A stretch of 64,000 nucleotides of DNA. Origin: Gemmatimonadota bacterium (GTDB lineage: Bacteria; Latescibacterota; UBA2968; GCA-2709665). The position numbers were made by a program, and so were the translations under genes. Positions 54,101 through 61,499 of the stretch are shown here, piece by piece (position 1 is the first letter of the stretch; each line of letters starts with the position of its first letter). The notes under the pieces are model-generated. The model searched no databases. It was not told the origin of the DNA and saw nothing but the letters and a program-made list of their open reading frames with translations. The stretch lies in NCBI GenBank assembly GCA_028874335.1, contig JAPPJY010000078.1:114310-178309 (forward strand), in the 5' to 3' direction.

Positions 54101-55974
54101 CGTTCTTCAAGTATCACCGCCTCGCAGCGGTCCATCACGGCCCTCGCGACGGGCTCGGTCTCGTACAGTCCCCGTCCCATGCCTGCCCACTGGCTCCCCT
54201 GTCCCGTGTAGGCGAACGCCACCCGGGCGCGAGTCCGCGAGAAGGCGCCCAGGTTTCCCTCCTGGACGTCCCTGAGCTGATTCTGCAACGTTTCCACGTC
54301 CTTGAAGACGACGCCCGCGCGGTGGTCGAAGTGGCTACGGCCCACGCCCGCGGTCCAGGCCATGTCCGCCAGTATCTCACTTTCGCCGGAGGAGATTTCG
54401 TCAGCGGCTTCCCCCAGCCGCGAAAGGTAACGCCCGGCAAGATCGCACAGCGCTCCATCGGATTTTCCCGATAGCGGAAGCAGGCGGACCCGGCGCGGTT
54501 GGATTTTCCGTTCAGCGACGGGTAAATCCCCCACCGCTGCCGGCAGTGAGACCGCTACGGGCATCGCGGCACCGGCAGTCCCTGGTATTCCGGCGGCGGC
54601 GTCCGGCGCGCGGTATTCCTCCATTACGATATGGGCGTTGGTCCCGGAAATGCCGAAGGAGTTAACCCCGGCGAGGCGGGTACTCCCCGGACGGCGCGGC
54701 CAGTCCGTCATAGACGACGTCACCCGCAGGGGCAGCCGGTCCCAGTCTACGCTCGGATTGGGGTCCCGGAAATGGAGGTGCTTAGGGATCACGCCCCGGT
54801 TCAGTACGAGCGCGGTCTTGATCACACCGGCTACGCCGGCGGCAGACTCCAGGTGGCCGATATTGGTCTTCACGGATCCGATGAGGAGCGGCCGGTCGGT
54901 CTTTCGTCCACGCCCGTAGACACTCGCCACGGCATCGATCTCGATAGGATCGCCGACGGTGGTTCCCGTCCCGTGCGCCTCGAGGTAATCCACGTCCAGC
55001 GGGGAGACGCCGCCCTCGGACAATGCGGTTTCGATCACCTCTTCGAGCGCTGGCGTGTTCGGCACCGTCAGCCCCGTACTGGCCCCGCCGTGGTTCACCG
55101 CCGAGCCCCGGATGACCGCCCAGATCCGGTCCCCGTCCGCCTCAGCCTCGCTCAGCCGCTTCAGCACGACGACCCCGCAGCCCTCGCCACGCACGTAACC
55201 GTTTGCCGAGGCGTCAAAGGTCTTGCATTGCCCGTCCGGAGACAGCATCATCGCCTCCGCGCGCAATTCGTAGATGCGACCGTTCAGTATTGCCTGCACG
55301 CCGCCGGCGATGGCCAGATCGGCTTTGCCCTGTTGCAGGTCCGCCACCGCGTCATTGACCGATACCATGGACGACGCGCACGCGGCGTCGACCGCCTTGG
55401 CCGGACCCCTGAGCCCCAGTACGAACGAGACCCGGCCGCTGGCGCCGTTCAGGTTCGTGCCGCTGAGGGCATAGAGACAGCCGGCAGCCTCGGCGGGCTT
55501 GATCGAATCCACCACCAGCATTCGGTATTCGTCGTTGCTGATCCCCGTGTAAACGCCCGTGCGGGTCTCTCTCAACCCCTCCGGATCGATTCCGGCGTCC
55601 TCAAGCGCCTCCCAGCTCGTCTCCAGCATCATTCGCTGCTGCGGGTCCAAAAACTCAGCTTCCACAGGCGAAATCCGGAAAAAAGCGTCGTCGAAGAGGT
55701 CGATGTCGTCGACGAACGCGCCGAAACGGCAACCCTCACTCTGCCCTGCGTTTTCGGCGAAGATCTGCCCCCAGCGGCCTGCCCCGGAGCCCGGGACACC
55801 CTCACCTACGGCATTCCCGCCGGCTTCGAGCAATCGCCAGAACGAAGCGATGTCCGCCGCGCCGGGGAATCGACACGCCATGCCCACGATTGCTATCGGC
55901 TGCGCGGACCCGGAACTCGTGCTCCGGTCGTCCGGGTTCCCCAGGGATTCAATGTGCCCATCTGCTTCCATCAT
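47887..55974 (-). CDS. Type I polyketide synthase, first module (KS-AT-DH-MT-ER-KR-ACP)
   Basis: The ~2,600 in-frame residues contain KS at about 26-450 (Cys in DAACASSMV near 200; HGTGTTVGDP; NIGHLESAAG), AT at about 560-860 (GQGSQW, GHSIG near 675, AFHS near 778, malonyl-type) and DH at about 960-1250 (DHKVFGRIVAPG near 986, LDGCFQ). C-methyltransferase follows (VIEVGAGTGSATAS near 1486), then ER (NFWDVFRSLG, HAGAGGVGLAAIQLVQ near 2030), KR (TGGLGGIG near 2221; SSRVGVMGNPGQANH), ACP (GMDSLMAVEL near 2523) and the start of a second KS. The domain order matches small sponge-symbiont PKSs (SupA type) linked to methyl-branched fatty acids. Residues after about 2,635 are out of frame. Start ATG 55974 with GGAGAA. 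Confidence 0.9.
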   Translation of the reverse strand: MMEADGHIESLGNPDDRSTSSGSAQPIAIVGMACRFPGAADIASFWRLLEAGGNAVGEGVPGSGAGRWGQIFAENAGQSEGCRFGAFVDDIDLFDDAFFRISPVEAEFLDPQQRMMLETSWEALEDAGIDPEGLRETRTGVYTGISNDEYRMLVVDSIKPAEAAGCLYALSGTNLNGASGRVSFVLGLRGPAKAVDAACASSMVSVNDAVADLQQGKADLAIAGGVQAILNGRIYELRAEAMMLSPDGQCKTFDASANGYVRGEGCGVVVLKRLSEAEADGDRIWAVIRGSAVNHGGASTGLTVPNTPALEEVIETALSEGGVSPLDVDYLEAHGTGTTVGDPIEIDAVASVYGRGRKTDRPLLIGSVKTNIGHLESAAGVAGVIKTALVLNRGVIPKHLHFRDPNPSVDWDRLPLRVTSSMTDWPRRPGSTRLAGVNSFGISGTNAHIVMEEYRAPDAAAGIPGTAGAAMPVAVSLPAAVGDLPVAERKIQPRRVRLLPLSGKSDGALCDLAGRYLSRLGEAADEISSGESEILADMAWTAGVGRSHFDHRAGVVFKDVETLQNQLRDVQEGNLGAFSRTRARVAFAYTGQGSQWAGMGRGLYETEPVARAVMDRCEAVILEERGASLLDVMFGNVGSEGELGDTAWEQPALYALECALTALWSSVGIRPDVVLGHSIGELAASQAAGVFSLEDGMRFAAVRGALMSKMEPGSMAAVFAPADRVEEVVNATSQDVGLSISGYNGTHQVVSGPTAGIEAISNQFAAAGVRVRRLNTTKAFHSALVEPILDELERFLSNLEFKSPSLAVVSNLTGLAVEPGQTQGGAYWRRHAREAVAFAQGVKTLADQGVDVVLEIGPRTVLAPLAAASWPESPETPAPVVLSSLRPPSDGAEESRNADGFVAAAAAAYEAGLPVGFAGLFAGETRRRISVPSYPFQRRRHWIQPPRRRAGGAGHPLLGDRHESARGEVTFETEVFPSDPAWLNDHKVFGRIVAPGALYGAMACAASRLEEGGPVVVENFQLHNALVFEEDEDGTGDAGRKMQVMLETGEPGSPRGVRIFSRGEEGNWTVHVEGVLALGAAGPEPGGRIDPDSLKTELSPLDVAEYYRHRASTGVDLGPFFRTLGRAWSRPGEALGEVSLPEALSGHGLDVHPLVLDGCFQVVGAARNLAGREGGATYLPFAWERLWLAGPLPDRVLCHVRLSEASSEAEAAPGEPPEVLSGEINIYDPNGAPLGRLSGYAVKRATPEALLAAVEGVKDLLYEVVWRERDLPAGITSAGFFPGPAEVASGSQSFAGYLRDAGVDPDDRDALLSDLERWSRSRALATLEELGWQRQVGETVDPEVLREELDVLPEHRRLFRRLFEMLARSGVVKEAGDGFTVVIGPGDPLPEGLPADLEAYASRMADRHPDGQIEIGLFRRSGIALAEVLRGREDPLTLLFSSGEPTAADLYLKAPVARAANRMLADAVEALVAALPEGRRLRVIEVGAGTGSATASVLPELPDGQFDYMYTDISAGFFSEAEARFGDGGGCIEYRPLDIEKDPVEQGFDAHGYDLLIASNVLHATRYLTETLGHCRDLLAPSGHLIALENLSGLGWMDLTFGQLDGWWRFADDYRPHHALAGPPVWRYALGGAGFEGVEVLGVDESDTSRTLDKGVIVAQGPSKVAEAPGVWVLAADRGGSAAKLAAELAARDQTVVLAGSGTQDDREPVGDGPGVFNASVETDLRESWCALLAGLPHEVPLRGVVHLAGLDGHGPEATTQEMAEDVRRTGASALALVQGIADADVVPENGVWLITRGAQILERERGGELAGAALWGFGKAIAREAAHLQPRMIDLDPGEMAPAPDLANELLYPDSENHIAYRSDRRQVARLVRAGTEGERLSLPEASDWVLAPDPTGVFDRPQVLPLPARSLEPWEVRVGVEASGLNFWDVFRSLGFIEEGNLGREMCGRILEVGAEVSTVSVGDHVVGLGFGAFAQQMVTHEQLVAPAPSGYSVSGLATVPSAFVSAALSFEFSGLEAGERVLIHAGAGGVGLAAIQLVQAAGAEVFATASAPKRAYLRSLGVNHIFDSRTTNFGREILEATDGAGVDVVLNSLTGEGFIEASLSCLRHGGRFVELARRDILSEEEMAAVRPDVPYDILELDVMKKTDPEWVGRVLRDVMARLSSGELEAITHSRWPLAEAGAALSFMRAARHLGKIVVTTPPVQNGRLRQDRTYLVTGGLGGIGCAVAAWLADRGAGAIVLNGRRAPDDEAEEAIGRLREAGATVQVELADVTDAAAIDQMLARMDATLPPLGGVIHSVGVLSDGALTNQTWDRFETVLWPKVLGAWHLHRATMDRDLDMFVLFSSRVGVMGNPGQANHASANAFLDQLAGHRRALGLPGQAIAWGAWSEIGEAAEQRERIDRQRSALGGRWFTPQQGMRAFDQLVRQDVTNSVVMSMDWSVFEEAVQDRPPFLDDLLSATKDDEAGTAASSENLMSSLQGTPAAPEELLVSFLQQEVQAVLRLPAAPEPSVGFFDLGMDSLMAVELRNRLNRAFADQYVVPNTVVFDYPDIASLASHLAEELGGVSTEPAVEEEPEPEVMTVVQRARENDGIAIVGMACRFPGAPDIDAFWRQLVAGRDAVTDGRGDSGTWGGSPKSFRLSTPRTARADSWMRLTGLIPGSFGLRPLKRARWIRGNACLWRQAGRRLKTRG

Positions 55975-56072
55975 GTACTTCTCCTATTTTGCGGACTTCG
56001 CCGAATCCGAACCGGTCATCTGCCGACCCGTGTATGTGCCGAACGGGATTTGCATCGCAGGCGGCGGGATAA

Positions 56073-56864
56073 TCAATTGGCCGGATTTCGCTCAAGCGTT
56101 TCCAGCCAGCGATACCCGTAAGTCGGGATATTGTCTGACGGGGGCGTTACGCCGCCCGGGAACATACTGAATCGCACCACGCGTAATCGGTAGCTAAAGC
56201 CATGCACCGGCTTGAAGCCGACGATTTCACTTGGGAACGGGGCTCCGTTGACAACTTTGCAGTAGATGGAACGATTGTCGTTGCAGTGCACTCGGCCCGG
56301 CCCAACTGCGATTATTTCTTCGTCCGTGCCCGTCGCCTCGTTCTTTGCGACGATTTCATCCAGCACATGGCGGCCATCGCCATATTTGTTTACATTCAAG
56401 GTATAGTAAAAACCCGCTTCGTATTCGAAATTCGTGATGATGTCGTTGTACGGAACACCGTCAACCAGCAGGCAGAAGTCATCCGAGTCTGAGCACGTAA
56501 CCCGTGTAGGTCCGACAAGCAACGTCGCCGGAGTGGACGGCGCGCGGGCTTTTTCAAGTTGCTCCAGAAGGCGATATGCGTACCGGCCTGCATCCTGAGG
56601 CGGTTCGTTTCCATTCCAGGGGTCGTATTTCCCGATCCTCAGACGGTAGGTGTAGCCGGGTTCGTAGTTGAAGCCATCGATCCCGTCGTAAAACAACGAC
56701 CCGTCAACCACCATGCATGTCTGCTCGCCAACGCCGTAGCACCTGGCCAGGGTCGGACCCACGGTAACTTCAATAATCTCGATATAACCCGGTCCGACCG
56801 CGTCTTTACACGCGGAGGATGCCAGGGTCAGAACGAGGGGAAGAACAAGCTTTCCGGATCGCAT
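56073..56864 (-). CDS. Putative lipoprotein with three DUF4377-like repeats
   Basis: This 263-residue protein begins MRSGKLVLPLVLTLASSACKDAVG, a signal peptide with a possible but imperfect lipobox (SSAC). Three ~55-residue repeats follow: VGPTLARCYGVGEQTC.., VGPTRVTCSDSDDFC.. and VGPGRVHCNDNRSIYC... Each has two Cys followed by VVDG/LVDG/VVNG, an xGF or NF turn and YRLRI/YTLNV/YRLRV. The repeats resemble DUF4377 domains, found in secreted proteins of unknown role. ATG 56864 follows a strong GGAGG site. It lies 98 bp upstream of the PKS in the same direction, so it may be co-transcribed. Confidence 0.65.
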   Translation of the reverse strand: MRSGKLVLPLVLTLASSACKDAVGPGYIEIIEVTVGPTLARCYGVGEQTCMVVDGSLFYDGIDGFNYEPGYTYRLRIGKYDPWNGNEPPQDAGRYAYRLLEQLEKARAPSTPATLLVGPTRVTCSDSDDFCLLVDGVPYNDIITNFEYEAGFYYTLNVNKYGDGRHVLDEIVAKNEATGTDEEIIAVGPGRVHCNDNRSIYCKVVNGAPFPSEIVGFKPVHGFSYRLRVVRFSMFPGGVTPPSDNIPTYGYRWLETLERNPAN

Positions 56865-57248
56865 ATGGACCTCCTTCAACGGGTTGCACAACCTGTTGCG
56901 TTGTTCCCGGCATTTGAAGAACATCGACTCAACCGGCGGGTGAGCCCTGTCGAACAATCAAGCCCTTTGTACGCCGGCGGGTCAGTTCTGAAGTTGACAA
57001 TGCCGTCGCGTCCGTTGTAACTTTAATATATAACAAAAGTTGCGGATTTTACAATGGCAGGTGGCGACCGCCCGGATCACCGGCGCATCCTGAATTCTTC
57101 CAATGAGCCGATTTCGGCTTGCTGGCGCCGGACGGCGGACAACTGCCAGACTGGGGCGGGGTGGTCGGTATGTCATTGGCAATGCGACGAATTCCAGAAG
57201 CGATTGTTGTCCCGATCGGCCGTCTTCAGGGTCCCGCCCTGATCATCT
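56865..57248. other. Divergent intergenic region between lipoprotein and TonB receptor
   Basis: No gene is visible. A/T-rich GTAACTTTAATATATAACAAAAG (about 57018-57040) could hold -10 elements on both strands. A TTGACA (56994-56999) may be part of a + strand promoter with TGTAAC 16 bp downstream. Confidence 0.35.
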
Positions 57249-57398
57249 GACAGTTTGTTGAGAAAGTCGCTCTTCAGGCGAGGCCGAAGACAAGGCGCGC
57301 AACCGGGTCCCATCGGGCGATTCGGCGATGGCGCGCAACGCAGGTTTTCGACCGCAAGGGCCGGCCGTAGTCCGGATGGGCTTTTTCAACGGGCTGCC
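57249..57398. mobile_element. 150-bp MITE-like element before the TonB receptor
   Basis: The left end GACAGTTTGTTGAGAAAGTC pairs with the right end GGCTTTTTCAACGGGCTGCC (reverse complement GGCAGCCCGTTGAAAAAGCC). This gives imperfect terminal inverted repeats, with most positions agreeing. Only one copy is in the window. The element ends 15 nt before the receptor GTG and leaves AAGGGAG as ribosome binding site. Confidence 0.6.
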
Positions 57399-57412
57399 AA
57401 GGGAGATAGACG

Positions 57413-60370
57413 GTGCGTGTATTTCTGTTTTGCTGGCTGGTGGTGGGGTGCGGGACGGTCTGGTCCCAGCCCAATGGCTATATCGAGGGGACCGTAAGAG
57501 GGGAAGGCGGCGAGGCTTTGCCCGGAGCGAATGTCTTCGTAACGGGTGTCGACGTCGGGGAACGGACCCGGGCCGCGACAGGCGACGAGGGGCGATTCCG
57601 ATTTGCCGTACCCGCGGGCGATTACCGGCTCGAGATTACATTCATCGGGTACAAACCCGAAATCCTGGATAACGTTTCGGTTCTGCGAGGCCGGTCCACC
57701 AGGCTGGAAGTGATTCTGAAGGAGCAGGTCATCTTTCTGGAGAAGAGCGTGGTATCCGCGTCCCGCCGACGGGAAAAGATCCTGGACGCTCCCGCCTCCG
57801 TCTCGGTGGTCGAGACCGCCGATATCCGCAACAACCCCTCGATGAACGTGGCCGACCACGTTAAGAACCTGCCGTCGGTGGACTTCGCGAAAACCGGACT
57901 GGCGAACAGCAGCATCGTGGTGCGTGGCTTCAACAGCGTATTTACGGGCACCCTGCTCATGATGACGGACAACCGGCTTGCAAGGGTGCCGTCCGTGCGG
58001 GTCAACGCCCCGAATTTCATTCCGATTACAAGCGATGACGTGGAACGAATCGAGGTGGTCCTGGGGCCCGGATCGGCGTTGTACGGACCCAACAGCGCCG
58101 ACGGGGTGATGCACATCATCACCCATTCGCCCTTTACCTCGCAGGGCACGAGTGCGCATTTCGGGTACGGAGAGCGCAACCTGCGTCAGGCCTCGATTCG
58201 CCACGCGGGCAAAGTCGGGGACCGGGTGGGCTACAAGGTTTCCGCCAGGTACTATACAGGGACGGAGTGGGAATATATCGACCCGGAGGAGGTGAGGGCC
58301 AGGGAACGCCGGGAAGAGCAGATTGCCGCGGGTCTGAACCTGCCGTCTCTTCCGCTGCGCAACCCCGAAACCAACAATCTCGGCCTCGAAGCGCGTCTGG
58401 ACTGGCGCGCCTCCGACAATTTCACGGCCATTTTTTCAGCCGGACACAACAAGGCGGACCTGGTCGGACTCACCGGCGTGGGGGCCTCCCAGACGAGAGA
58501 CTGGCAGTACAACTACGCTCAGATGCGCGTTCTGTATGACGACTGGTTTGTCCAGGCCTTCCGCAACTGGACCGATTCCGGCGGCACTTTCCTGCTGCGT
58601 ACCGGCGATCCCGTGGTCGACAAGTCCTCACTCACGGTCTTCCAGGCGCAGCACGTGTCGAAACTGGGTATACGCCAGCGGTTTACGTACGGCCTGGATG
58701 CACTGTTTACGCGGCCGGATACCGAAGAAACCGTCATGGGCAGGAATGAGGATGACGATGACCTGAACGAGTTCGGGGTCTACTTGCAGAGTGAAACTTC
58801 CCTTTCCAAAATGGTTGACCTCGTGCTTGCCCTGCGTTACGACTACCACAGCCGCCTCGCGGACCCCGAGTTCTCGCCCCGGGCCGCGCTGGTGTTGAAG
58901 CCGAAGCCCACCCAGACGTGGCGTTTGACATACAACCGTGCTTTCACCACGCCCACCTCGAACAATCTGTATCTCGATCTGCTGGCCACCAGAGACCCCT
59001 TCGGGTTCAGCGGAATCTTCTCGCCGATGTTCACGGCGCGCGGTCTGACGTTCGACCCGATCGATCTCTGGACCCAGGGCAACTACCAGGACAACGACTT
59101 CGGCTTCACATTCCGGCGGGAAGGCGGACGGCCCCTCTTCCGCTCGCCGTTTGCCGCCATGGCCGGCCTGCCGGCCGATCAGTATCTGCGACTGGACGAC
59201 CCGGATTTTACCAACGTGATGTGGGGCATCGGCAGGGAGGTGGTGCTCGAGCAGCTGTTGCCGACCGTAAAGGAAATGGCCGTCGACATCCTGATCCAAC
59301 AGGGCATGGGTGCCGAAGAAGCCCGGGCTGTCGCGAACGGACTGGCAGAAGCCTTTCCCGGAGTCGTTCCCGAGCGATTGACGGGGCTTCGCAATGTCAT
59401 GGGCCGGCTGAACATTGCAACGCCGCCGCTGGGCGAAGATCCGCAAGATATCCAGCAGCCGTTTTTCTTTTTGGAGTCTGACGGCGCAACGCCCGTAACG
59501 GCTTACGACGTTCCCCGCATCCAGTCCGCGATTACCAGGACGTTCGAGATCGGCTACAAGGGCGTCATTGCGGACAAACTCATTGTGGCCGCGGACCTTT
59601 ATCAGTCCAGGATCGAAAACTACGTGGGTTCGGTTTCGGTGGAAACCCCCAACGTGTTTCTCGAACCGGAGAGTCTCGCCGAGGCTCTGAGTCGCGGATT
59701 CGAACAGACGCTGTCCGATCCGGCCAACGCCGTGCTCGCCGCCGGTCTCCAGCTGGTTGACAATGTGCAGGTGCCGGGGCTCCTGGAGGGCAATCGGAAC
59801 GGTTCTCCGGTGGATGAACTGACCGCTATCTTCGTGGCCGGTGCCGCGGCGATTCCATACGGAACGGTGTCACCGGAACAGGCGACCGATCCCTACGCGA
59901 TGGTGTTGACCTACCGCAATTATGAAGATGTCACCATCCGCGGGCTGGACCTGGGCCTGGCCTGGTATCCAACGGCGCAGTGGAGACTGACCGGCAACTA
60001 TTCCTACGTGAGCAAGAACTTCTTCAAGAACCTGAAATACACGCACGTCCCCGGCGTTGGCGATATCACACTGAATTCGCCCCGGCACAAATTCAAGCTG
60101 GGGGCGTCGTACGACTTTTCCGGGTTGGGCCTGTCGGTCGGCAGCGCGCTGCGATTCACCGATTCCTTTCCCATGCAATCGGGAGTGTACGTGGGCGACG
60201 TTGATGCCTATACGGTTGTCGACATGTCGCTGAAATACCGGTTGCCCGTCGAGCGGGAGGTGGATCTGCACCTGGATGCGAGCAATCTTCTCAATACGCG
60301 CTACCGTTCATTCATCGGTGCACCGGAAGTGGGCCGCCTCGTCTTCAGCCAGGTCAGCATGCGGTTTTAG
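57413..60370 (+). CDS. TonB-dependent outer-membrane receptor with carboxypeptidase-regulatory-like domain
   Basis: This 985-residue protein has a signal peptide (about 1-18), then a carboxypeptidase-D-regulatory-like domain at about 22-103 (GYIEGTVRGEGGEALPGANV, VPAGDYRLEITFIGYKP). A plug follows (LDAPASVSVVETADIRN, RGFNSVFTGTLL, VERIEVVLGPGSALYGPNSADGVMHIIT), and then a long beta barrel ends in the outer-membrane signature FSQVSMRF. Two regions inside the barrel (about 585-690 and 755-810) are Ala/Leu/Glu-rich and probably helical. The ligand is unknown. The start is GTG at 57413. A strong terminator follows, and no TonB or transport partner lies nearby. Confidence 0.88.
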   Translation: MRVFLFCWLVVGCGTVWSQPNGYIEGTVRGEGGEALPGANVFVTGVDVGERTRAATGDEGRFRFAVPAGDYRLEITFIGYKPEILDNVSVLRGRSTRLEVILKEQVIFLEKSVVSASRRREKILDAPASVSVVETADIRNNPSMNVADHVKNLPSVDFAKTGLANSSIVVRGFNSVFTGTLLMMTDNRLARVPSVRVNAPNFIPITSDDVERIEVVLGPGSALYGPNSADGVMHIITHSPFTSQGTSAHFGYGERNLRQASIRHAGKVGDRVGYKVSARYYTGTEWEYIDPEEVRARERREEQIAAGLNLPSLPLRNPETNNLGLEARLDWRASDNFTAIFSAGHNKADLVGLTGVGASQTRDWQYNYAQMRVLYDDWFVQAFRNWTDSGGTFLLRTGDPVVDKSSLTVFQAQHVSKLGIRQRFTYGLDALFTRPDTEETVMGRNEDDDDLNEFGVYLQSETSLSKMVDLVLALRYDYHSRLADPEFSPRAALVLKPKPTQTWRLTYNRAFTTPTSNNLYLDLLATRDPFGFSGIFSPMFTARGLTFDPIDLWTQGNYQDNDFGFTFRREGGRPLFRSPFAAMAGLPADQYLRLDDPDFTNVMWGIGREVVLEQLLPTVKEMAVDILIQQGMGAEEARAVANGLAEAFPGVVPERLTGLRNVMGRLNIATPPLGEDPQDIQQPFFFLESDGATPVTAYDVPRIQSAITRTFEIGYKGVIADKLIVAADLYQSRIENYVGSVSVETPNVFLEPESLAEALSRGFEQTLSDPANAVLAAGLQLVDNVQVPGLLEGNRNGSPVDELTAIFVAGAAAIPYGTVSPEQATDPYAMVLTYRNYEDVTIRGLDLGLAWYPTAQWRLTGNYSYVSKNFFKNLKYTHVPGVGDITLNSPRHKFKLGASYDFSGLGLSVGSALRFTDSFPMQSGVYVGDVDAYTVVDMSLKYRLPVEREVDLHLDASNLLNTRYRSFIGAPEVGRLVFSQVSMRF

Positions 60371-60385
60371 AGTAGCCGCATGATG

Positions 60386-60427
60386 GCAAAAGAGGGGGTG
60401 CGGTGACTGCCGCACCCCCTCTTTTGC
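60386..60427 (+). terminator. Strong hairpin terminator after the TonB receptor
   Basis: GCAAAAGAGGGGGTGCGG and CCGCACCCCCTCTTTTGC form a perfect 18-bp stem around TGACTG. The right arm carries TTTT. No longer T-run follows, so it could act in either direction. Confidence 0.75.
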
Positions 60428-60446
60428 GAGGCAGAGGTCTGAGAAT

Positions 60447-61439
60447 ATGTCTGGCAGCAGGCCATCAGTGGAGGATTCGCGAAAGTTGCGTGACGGTGGG
60501 ACGTCCGTACCTGACATGGCGGGGGCGCTTGACCGTGCGAAGGGGGCGCTGGTGGGGCTGGCGCTGGGGGATGCGCTCGGTACGACGCTCGAATTCTCCG
60601 GGCGGGACACCAGGCCGCCGGTTACCGACATCGTTGGTGGAGGTCCATTCGGCCTGGCCGCGGGGGAGTGGACCGACGATACGAGCATGGCACTGTGTCT
60701 CGCGGAATCGCTGCTGGAACGGGGTGGGCTGGACGTTCGCGACCTGATGGTGCGGTTCCTCCGGTGGCGTGAGGAAGGACACAACTCGGTCACCGGTGTG
60801 TGTTTCGATATCGGCAACGCCACGGACGGCGCGCTCCGGTCTTTTAAGAAAACCGGGGAACCGTTGAGCGGCAGCACCGATCCTGGGACCGCCGGAAACG
60901 GTTCGCTGATGCGGCTCTCGCCGGTGGCGATCCGCTGGTGGCACGATCATGCCGAAGCAACGGCGGCCGCCCGGTTGCAGAGCCGTACCACACACGGCGC
61001 CGCGCAGGCGGTTGAGGCCTGCGCGCTGTATGTCGACCTGTTGATCGAGGCGATCGCCGGCGCGCCGAAGGAGACCGTCATGCGCGCCAGAGACTGGGCC
61101 GGCGACGCGCTGATCGCCGACGCGGCCGCCGGAACGTGGCGCGCAAAAGAGCGGGATGACATCTCCTCGTCGGGATACGTCGTACACACACTCGAAGCGG
61201 CGCTGTGGTGCGTGGACCGGTCGGAGTCCATCGAGGATGCCCTGATTCTGGCCGCCAATCTCGCCAGTGACGCTGACACCGTGGCCGCGGTGACCGGTCA
61301 GCTTGCCGGCGCGCTGTGGGGCATGTCGGGCGCCCCCGCCGCGTGGCTCGACAAACTGGCCTGGCGCGACCGCCTGGAGGCGCTCGCCGCCGGCCTGTTC
61401 GAGGCGGCAAACAGCGAGCGGTCCGACGCCGACGTGTGA
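60447..61439 (+). CDS. ADP-ribosylglycohydrolase family protein
   Basis: This 330-residue protein has the DraG/ARH fold motifs: ALVGLALGDALG, GEWTDDTSMALCLAESL (metal-binding Thr-Asp-Asp), DPGTAGNGSLMRLSPVA and LASDADTVAAVTGQLAGALWG, with the second metal-binding Asp set. It removes ADP-ribose from a target (protein, nucleic acid or small molecule). The exact substrate cannot be read. The start is ATG 60447, with an alternative ATG at 60516 (MAGALDRAK). It is convergent with trpS. Confidence 0.9.
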   Translation: MSGSRPSVEDSRKLRDGGTSVPDMAGALDRAKGALVGLALGDALGTTLEFSGRDTRPPVTDIVGGGPFGLAAGEWTDDTSMALCLAESLLERGGLDVRDLMVRFLRWREEGHNSVTGVCFDIGNATDGALRSFKKTGEPLSGSTDPGTAGNGSLMRLSPVAIRWWHDHAEATAAARLQSRTTHGAAQAVEACALYVDLLIEAIAGAPKETVMRARDWAGDALIADAAAGTWRAKERDDISSSGYVVHTLEAALWCVDRSESIEDALILAANLASDADTVAAVTGQLAGALWGMSGAPAAWLDKLAWRDRLEALAAGLFEAANSERSDADV

Positions 61440-61499
61440 AACGGGATTGCCGGTATTCGATACCTGTCGAATCGCCTTGACGTTATCCAATGGATATTC

